A stretch of DNA of 64,000 nucleotides. Origin: Manihot esculenta (lineage: Eukaryota; Streptophyta; Magnoliopsida; Malpighiales; Euphorbiaceae). The DNA lies in NCBI RefSeq assembly GCF_001659605.2, contig NC_035161.2, positions 1,612,001 to 1,676,000 of the forward strand. Reading direction: 5' to 3'. Shown here piece after piece: positions 56,906-64,000 of the stretch (the stretch's first letter is position 1; each line of letters starts with the position of its first letter). The notes below the pieces were generated by a model, which made no database searches, had not been told where the DNA came from, and worked only from the letters and a program-made list of their open reading frames with translations. Both the position numbers and the translations under genes were made by a program.

Positions 56906-57470
56906 TTTAGCACAAAAGTTGTACTAGCACTTGGTTTAGCACAAAAGTCGTTTCCTTTAATCCTCATTGGTTTAGCACAAAAGTAGTACGAGTACTTGTC
57001 TACTAACTCCATTTATGACTTTAAAGAGTTCGCTAATATTTTCAAATATCAGTTCGTTATATGTATTTCTCCTAAAAAATTATCTTTATACTTGCAAAAG
57101 CTATGACAAGGAGATGTTGAAACATTGAGAATTTATATGGACAGATTCAATATTAAGACCATATAAATTGATAATTTGAACTATGAAATTGCATGTGAAA
57201 CATTAAAAGGGGTTGTCGAAACACTAGGTTTATTGAGTCTTTAATTAAAAATCCAGTAAGAGATTTTCATCAGTTGATAGAGAAGACTTAGAAATATATT
57301 CATCGAGATGATGAAAAAGCAAGCATTGAAAATAGAAAAGGAAGAAAGACAGTTTCTTTCAGAGGGTCGGAGAGGAAGGCACTTTAGAGAAAGGACATGA
57401 TAAAATTCCAATATTATGGATGAAAGTAAATCTTTGATGTACATTCTACAAGTAAAAACAATATCAATAA
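56906..57470 (+). pseudogene. Decayed gypsy gag fragment
   Basis: On the plus strand, frames with stops include FKEFANIFKYQFVI near 57020, QGDVETLRIYMDRFNIKTI near 57110 and YIHRDDEKASIENRKGRK near 57300. These fit the pattern of a retrotransposon gag core. Three copies of 'tttagcacaaaagt' lie at 56908-56982 just before it. Confidence 0.55.
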
Positions 57471-57506
57471 AGTATGAAATTTTCAGACAAATTCCAAACT
57501 ACAAAC

Positions 57507-57998
57507 ACTTAGGCGACTTCTCGACTACTTTAGGTACCTTGGCACCTACTCATGCTACTTTTCGTCCATCTTAGATGCCTTTGTATCCACTCAAGTGATT
57601 TTTCGCCCATCCTAGGTATTTTAGTACCCATTTAGGTGATTTTTCGTCCACTTTAGGTGTCTTAGCATCTATTTAGATGACATTTTGTGCGCCTTAGCAC
57701 CCACTTAGATAACTTCTTACCCACTTTAGGTGCCTTAGCGCCCACTCAGGTAACTTTTCGCACACCTTAGGTACCTTAGCACCTATTTAGGTGACTTTTT
57801 GCCTGTTCTAGATTCCTTCTACTCAGACGACTTTTTGTCCACTTTAAGTGCTTTAACACCCATTTAGACGACTTTTTGTTCACTTTAGGTGCCTTAATAC
57901 CCATTCAGATAATATTTTGTTCACCTTAAGTGCCTTAGTGCCCACTCAAGTGATATTTTGCTCAATTAAGGCACCTTAGCGCCTAGGTGACATTTTGC
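57507..57998. repeat. 41-bp minisatellite, about 12 copies
   Basis: The consensus is roughly 'aggtgactttttgcccactt' plus 'taggtgccttagcacccattt'. Copies differ at several positions and some are partial. The array ends in sequence that keeps the 'tttttcggcc' words (58060-58130). Confidence 0.92.
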
Positions 57999-60300
57999 AC
58001 AAATTCAATTTCACCCTAAATAATTTCCTATGCTGAAATTTACTTTTTGGCCAATAATTTCTTTTCTCAAAACTCACTTTTCGGCCAATTAAATTTCTAT
58101 GTTGAAATTCATTTTTCAGTATTTAATCCCTTATATTTATTTTTTATTAGAAATTAAATGTTAGTATTATATGAAAGTCAAAAGATTGAACTTCCATTTA
58201 AAGAAATCTTAACGATTAAGTGTATAATTTTGAGGGGAAAAAAAAAGATCAAGTATATAATAATTGAAATGTATAAATGGCACAAAAATTAAAAGAGTAT
58301 CCAAATGTGATTTCTATTAGAAGTTCAGAGTTTAATGTAATTTATATTTTATTTTTATTTAAAAGACCAATATACCTATAATATTTTGCAAAATTTAAGG
58401 ACCCAATGCCCTTTGTCCACTCAATAATATTAACAATTTTAACAGTAATTAGTTATTTTAGTATTCGGCAGCCATTCTGATAATAGTTAGCTAAAAAGTT
58501 AAAAAGAAATAACTCTTCATAATTGGCTTCTTTAACTTTTAAAAATACCAGTATTTTAACTAGCTCAAACACTAAATGTTACCTTAAAATTATTGCCAAA
58601 TAGGATCAAATAATAAGTTTTTTTTAAATCATAGCAATTAAATAGTAAAATAGTTAATAATTAAAATTAAATGGAAAACTAATTAATAATTAATAAATTT
58701 TTTAAAAATTTTAAAAATATTTTAATATATTTTTTAGAAATGAAAGATCAAGTAATCAGTTTATCTATATTATTCTTTTATTTGACATGAATGATTTTAT
58801 AATAAAAAAAATTTAAATAAATTCTTACAAAATCATTCATAATTTTATTTTTATATATAATTAAAAAAAATTTTAATCAAAAAATTTTAAATTCTTTTAT
58901 TTCAAATAAAAATTTAAAAAAATTTAAATTAAATTTTTATAAAATTTTTTATTCCAAGCAGATGCTATAAGAATTAAATAATAAATTTTTTAATTTTTTT
59001 AATATTCAACATATGATTGGTTTGTGACTTTTCAGTGAATTAATTTGAAGAGGATGCATTGAATCTTGAAAGTTGATCTATTCTATTTTCCATTTGGATT
59101 GTACTATTATCTCCTAAAAATGGAATTTTCTTGAAATGTTATGTCTGAATTTAATTGAGTAAATTAGCTATCGGGAATTTCTTTCTGAATAATATTTTTT
59201 TTATAATATTTCACTGAACTTTATCGTACTGAACTTTATCAAAGTAAACTCCATTTCTTTGAACTTTATTATTCTGCATGTGTTTTGTAAAGCTAAATTC
59301 ATTGAATCTTCCATAGATTAAGAGTATTAAAGGTATAGGGTATATTATAGGTATAGATTCTATGAATATATAGATTTTTTTGAGCTAATTTTGCTAACAT
59401 CTTAATTTGTATAGATACGAGAATTGTTAAATTTAAATCAGATCTAATTCATTTTAAAAATTAGCTTGATGTGGGATTTAACGCATTCCCTCCCACCTTC
59501 TAATTCATCCAAAAATTAACTTAAAGAAAATTCACCCAAAAATTAACTTAAAGAAAAGAGTATTTGAAATTCTTATAAGAGACACATCATTCCGATGTAA
59601 GACATATTAAATTTGGGTAAATTTAGTTCACATTAAAAGTTAGCTCAAGAAAAAAATATTTAAAATTTTTATAAAAATCACATTACTTCATGTTTTAAAA
59701 TCAACGGGAAATTTAACAGAAAATAGTGAATTGGTTGAATTATTTTATTTTATGAAAAATTTACCATTTAATTTTTAACTTTTATTATTAAAAAGTTAAT
59801 TTCTGTATTTTTTTAAATACCTACTAAAATATTTTTATTTTTTATTCTGATCAATAAAATAATTTTTCGTTCAATTCTATTTCTTTTTACAGTTAAAAAT
59901 ATATCAAAAACCAAAAAAACCTTTATCCGCTTCACAGGAGAGAACCACCGCGTACGTGAATTTTCCACACATGGCTTGTCTAGATTTAAGTAGAGCAGTC
60001 TCCCAGTGTTTAGAGGTAGGATAGGCGAGCAGAGCACGTGATTTGGAATCTGTGTGGTAAAAGAAGAGATCAGATCTCAGACATAGCTAGCTATAAAGAA
60101 AGAAATAAAAATATAAATATAAATTCTTTGCAGGCTTTTCGTTCTGACTTCGGCCATGTGATGGAAGTTATCTAGTGGGGAAACTTGTCCTACTTTTTGC
60201 TCTTGTTTTTCTTTTTCCAACACGCAATTGCATGTGGCTGTTTCGATAATGCTTTCAGCTCCCCACAGCCACAGGCCAATGTTTTTAACTTTTCATTTCA
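57999..60300. other. AT-rich intergenic DNA
   Basis: No gene recognised. A 27-bp tandem repeat 'aaaaattaacttaaagaaaa' occurs at 59508-59558. The final 400 bp become less AT-rich toward the TPD1-like gene. A TATA-like run (tatatatatatctc) at 60310-60323 lies about 35 bp before its start codon, so it may be in the leader or core promoter. Confidence 0.45.
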
Positions 60301-60357
60301 ACTCTGTCTATATATATATATCTCATTATCCTAAAACACAGAAACAGAATTCAAATC

Positions 60358-60798
60358 ATGGAGAAGCACCAGTTTCTCAAGTTGCTTGCCTTCACATCTC
60401 TAGCATTATCCTCTCTTCATTACGGTACTCAATTCACATCTCTCTATTCATTTTGAGTTCAAACCCTTAAATCTTTGTTCAATGTTGCAGGGCTGGGTGC
60501 AAAGTGTGGAAGCAATGGTCCAACGATTCAGCAGACTCAAGTGGGCTATGGCAATCCTCCAAAATATATAGTGGAAGTTTACAACAGATGCCCTATGTGC
60601 CCAGTTATCAACATTCACTTGAAATGTGGAAGTTTTCCTCAAGCTCTTGTTAGTCCAAGGCTTCTTAAAGTAGTAGCTTTTGATGACTGTGTTGTAAATG
60701 GAGGGTTGCCTTTGGCTCCTCTTCAGAAATTTTCCTTCAGTTACTCTCATTCCAAGTATTTGATGCCTCTAGCTACATGGTCCTTCCAGTGCGAGTGA
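60358..60798 (+). CDS. TPD1-like secreted cysteine-rich protein (2 exons)
   Basis: Exon 1 (60358-60424) encodes MEKHQFLKLLAFTSLALSSL, a clear signal peptide. Exon 2 (60491-60798) follows a 66-bp intron with GT/AG borders and joins in frame to 124 aa. The mature part has six cysteines (KCGS, RCPMCP, LKCGSF, DDCVV, FQCE) and the family words VGYGNPPKYIVEVYN and PLATWSFQC. It belongs to the TAPETUM DETERMINANT 1-like group, small secreted proteins; TPD1 itself is the anther ligand of the EMS1 receptor kinase. This short member resembles the less studied TPD1-like proteins, so the specific role is unknown. The start is the first ATG after the TATA-rich leader. Confidence 0.85.
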
Positions 60799-62500
60799 AA
60801 TTAATTGACAGTAATTCTCTTCATGGTTTTTCATTCACACTTTATCGAGATGGACATTGATCATAATTAAGGAGTCGTTTACATGTTAGATTCTTCCCTA
60901 TGTAAAAGGAAGTTGTCGTTCTTATGACTATTGAAAATAAACACAATTATTGTGTAGGAGGTTATCCTGATTGACATGTCTGGCACAAGAATTCTGCATG
61001 AAAGATTACTACAGAATATGAGAAGACTCATATGTCGGTTGTTCAAGTGATGCTCATGCTTTAAACACTAAATTATGGGGAAAAAAAAATAGTTATCTAA
61101 TTCATCAATGAATTCAAAACTGAATCTCATTTAATTTTTATATAAAGTTTTTCCACATATGCATAATTTCTGTATAATTTTTATATACAGGTTTCAGCTG
61201 AGTGAGTTACAGCTATTGTATTCTAGAATAAATAGTAACTATTCTTCTGCTGGAACGATTGAAAAACAAGCTTCAAATCCATATTGCTCATTATTCTCTA
61301 CCTATTGGTGCTGCTAATCGTGCATAGAAGCACCAAGGACGTGCATGTAGTCATCGGTGATGAATAGAGATTAGTAGAAAGATAAGAATGGAGATCTCAC
61401 TTTGAATCCTCTCTCTTTTTCTATCTCTCTCTCGGAAGAATGTAGATTCATCACATAGGGTTAGTCAATAATGGCTCTGAAAAAATGACATTGTTTTGGG
61501 CATGGCAGAGTCAGGAGCTTCTCTTTGATAAGGCACTAGCTTAGCGCGACATTAATAATTTACCAAAATTTTAGTATTTTCTGGTCGCCGGTACGGCACC
61601 TTCATCCCCTTCAAAATATTTTTCGGTCGCCGGTACGGCACGTGCCCCTGATTTTGAGCAGGGACCTTAAGAGATATAATGACTTGAAGGATAAAATCCT
61701 ATTGACCAACCTTGCAACATAGGTTTTTACCTTGACCATCAAAATAGGGTTTGTGGTTTTTAAGGGGAAAATCAAATTGGTCAAAAGCTATTGTCAATTT
61801 ATGCTTCACATAAGAAGATCTAACCACATGAACAAAAAAAAAAAAAAAAAAAAAAACTACAGCTACAAATTAAAATTACAACTCAACCATCGTTAAGCCA
61901 ATAATTTGAATTCTCAACTTGCGAAATAAAATCACAATATAAAAACAATTAGCTGAAGGCATTGCTCCAACGACCGATGTTTTTTCTTTGTGAAAACTTA
62001 TAACTAAAATTAAATTAAATCGCTAAAATAATTAAATTAAATCGATTTGATTTAATTAAAATTGATTAATACTCGTATTTATTTTGATGATTGAGAAACT
62101 TGTGTCTCATAATATAAAAATAATAGTTTAAGTGTTTAAATAAAATAGATTAAATATATTTTTTATTTTTTATTTTTATACAAAAAATCAGTTAATACTC
62201 TGACTTTTTAATTATTATCTTTTTACACCTAACTCTTATAAAAGTATAAATATTTAATCCATACATATGAACATGTTCTATGTACTTGAAATTTTTAAAG
62301 GCTAAATAGTTTTTTTTTTTTAGGGTTTAATAATTATATTTTTAAAAGCTAAATAGTTATTTTTTTTAGGATTTAATAATTATATTTTATAAAGTTAAAA
62401 GTTAAATAATTACACTTTTATAAAGTTTGAATGTCAAAACCTAACAAAGAAAATTTTATAGTGTGAATTGACATTTTGTATAAAGATTAAGGGGTGATTT
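60799..62500. other. Downstream flank of the TPD1-like gene, intergenic
   Basis: The probable 3'UTR is to about 60960 ('aaaataaacacaattattgtg'). A repeated 21-bp word 'ttcggtcgccggtacggcac' occurs near 61583 and 61622 in a GC-richer patch (61540-61670) that may be transposon-derived. The rest is AT-rich without coding. Confidence 0.5.
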
Positions 62501-63310
62501 ATGTATTTGGCTAATAAAGTGACAGGTGAGAAACTCATCAAACTTTTTTGGCAAAAATATATGTTCAGCTAACCATTGTTAGTCATGCTTCAAAGTTTCC
62601 AACACTACAAAAATCTGTGGAATTGCAAACGGATTTTAATCCGAATTATGCTAACCAATTTTAAAATTTATGATAATTTTTAATATAAAAAATTATATAA
62701 AAATTCATCAAAATATTTAAAATTAGTTAATAATTCATTAATATTATTAATAAATTTCAAAATTTATTAATAATTTATAAATTTATAAAATAATTAATAT
62801 TTAAATTTACATACGACTTAAAATCTATTAGTAAATTTATTGATATTTCAAATAAAATAATATTAAAATTAACTGAATTTTAAATCTGCCGGTAATTTTA
62901 TTCATATATTATCAATGAATTTAAAAATTTATTATTAAATAAATAAATAATATTAAAATTTACCGATAAACAAAAACCGTTCATAATATTCTCACGTTTG
63001 TCTCGCATTATCCACTTACCAATATATTTACTAACAAATTTTAAATTTATTAGTAATTTTTTGAGTGAAATTTTTTTATAAATTTAATAATAAATCGTGA
63101 ATTCGTTAGTTTATTATATTTATAAAAATAATAAAATTGATAGAGTGTATATTCTCTTAGGCATATTCTTTCCTGCAAGATTGGAGTTGATCAAACTGTC
63201 TTTTTATGCATGTAAATGTCAAGAATCAAGTTATGTGTTTTGCCAATAAAATAAAAAGCAAGAAACTCATCAAACTTTTATCGTGAGTCATGCATCAAGT
63301 TTCCGTAGAA
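62440..63310. repeat. Diverged direct duplication flanking the CACTA-like insertion
   Basis: 'ttatgtatttggctaataaa…gaaactcatcaaactttt…gtcatgcttcaaagtttcc' (62488-62600) recurs as 'ttatgtgttttgccaataaa…gaaactcatcaaactttta…gtcatgcatcaagtttcc' (63230-63304). Confidence 0.75.
62603..63150 (+). mobile_element. CACTA-like non-autonomous element (right end unclear)
   Basis: CACTACAAAAATCTGTGG starts at 62603, followed by 'aaacggattttaatccgaat' and repeated 'aaatttattagtaattttt'-type words, the usual sub-terminal style of small plant CACTA derivatives. The last candidate end is 'gatagagtg' near 63148, but no 3-bp target duplication fits. Non-coding. Confidence 0.4.
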
Positions 63311-63354
63311 TTCAGTTGCAGATGCTTGGCCGCAGATGAGCATCTGCAACTGAA
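63311..63354. repeat. Perfect 15-bp inverted repeat (hairpin)
   Basis: TTCAGTTGCAGATGC (63311-63325) and its exact reverse complement (63340-63354) are separated by a 14-base loop that itself repeats 'gcagatga'. It lies about 320 bp beyond the stop codon of the gene at the right edge. Confidence 0.9.
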
Positions 63355-63671
63355 GCCAACGCCATAGAAAAGATTTGCGCATGTTTCGAAATTCGGGGTT
63401 TTTCTTCCACATTGTCTTTTCTTCCTAACATTTTACATGGAAAAGGCCCACCCACTCAACATTTTGCCCAAATCAGTGACTGATTTAGATGACAAAACAA
63501 ATCTTCAATCGTGATATGTACATAACTTGTTAAATCTCATCTTCACCAAAGCGTACGAAGTTATAATGTTGAATCAGATGGTAAATAGTACATTTTAGAA
63601 CAATTTATATTTTCCCTTGGATATCGAGCCTTTCTTAACATAAAAGATGAACCCATAGAAAGCAGTAGCAA

Positions 63672-63981
63672 TTAAGCTTCTTTGCTGATCAGCCGAGTTC
63701 CACTCTTAGAGAGTAGCAGGTCTTTCATTTCTCTGTAACTCTTAAGCTCTTCTAATGCATCTGCTGTTTTCCGAGGCATAAAGAACTCAGAGGCAGTTGC
63801 AATTCCTTCATCTCCGTCAGTCCTCAAAGACTTGGATGAATAACAACTTGGATCTTGTCGTAGAGGAGGCGCTGTCCTCAGCATGCGCACGAGAACACCA
63901 ACAGCAGCATCTTGAGATTTTTTCCCCATTAGTAATGAATGTGGAGTAGACTCTAAATTCTTTTTCCCATCAAGGTTCTGA
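63672..63981 (-). CDS. C-terminal exon of an unrecognised plant gene (partial)
   Basis: On the minus strand a splice acceptor (GGATGTGCAG) ends at 63982 and the following 310 bp stay open to TAA at 63672-63674. The ~103-residue tail is mostly polar, with a predicted helix DALEELKSYREMKDLLLSKS near the C-terminus and ending LISKEA. I cannot assign a family. The open frame continues a few codons into the acceptor, so the ATG at 63989 is not the true start. Earlier exons lie beyond the right edge. Confidence 0.65.
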
Positions 63982-64000
63982 CTGCACATCCAAAATAAAA

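Noticed and set aside
1..64000. tRNA, rRNA or snRNA genes
   Set aside because: No cloverleaf with A and B boxes or rRNA core was recognised. tRNA-like words at 21805 and 55644 are primer binding sites only.

Overview
The window is nuclear DNA of a flowering plant, almost certainly a eudicot. The signs are intron-containing genes with plant-specific products (a NIP5;1-like boric acid channel, the plastid carotenoid isomerase Z-ISO, a UBA2-type RNA-binding protein and a TPD1-like secreted protein), very AT-rich intergenic DNA, and several plant LTR-retrotransposon lineages. The LTR families look like those of Euphorbiaceae (cassava/rubber relatives), but that is a weak inference.

Layout. 1-3345: remnant of an Athila/Tat-type Ty3-gypsy element on the minus strand, running off the left edge. 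4129-5613 (+): intronless UBA2-like CDS whose stop codon abuts a splice donor, followed by about 5 kb of probable 3'UTR introns. 12100-15000: decayed element with a 'putative gypsy type transposon' domain and a tandem duplication of about 415 bp. 15209-23855: complete-ended Tekay-like chromovirus (minus) with a 5-bp target duplication, PBS and PPT, but with its integrase core missing. 23861-34500: AT-rich DNA with MITE-like repeats, LTR pieces and a CACTA-like end. 35242-37930 (+): four-exon NIP5;1-type boric acid channel with three AUGUAA (start-stop) minimal uORFs upstream. 43615-45592 (-): four-exon Z-ISO. 46756-49008: solo LTR related to the chromovirus. 49320-56905: copia pol remnant split by a 6.3-kb gag-only element (TR-GAG-like) with a perfect target duplication. 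57507-57998: 41-bp minisatellite. 60358-60798 (+): two-exon TPD1-like secreted cysteine-rich protein. 62603 onward: CACTA-like end. 63672-63981 (-): last exon of an unrecognised gene that continues past the right edge.

The four complete host genes belong to unrelated pathways (RNA binding, boron uptake, carotenoid synthesis, peptide signalling) and are not an operon or cluster. The strongest unusual signals are the NIP5;1 leader, where one AUGUAA module occurs twice exactly 154 bp apart with a third copy near the start codon, and two inverted-repeat motifs amplified inside retroelements: TTCGGCNGCCGAA in the chromovirus-family LTRs and GATTTGG(C/G)CAAATC in the gag-only element. All exon borders are read from splice consensus and family similarity; nothing was computed or searched.
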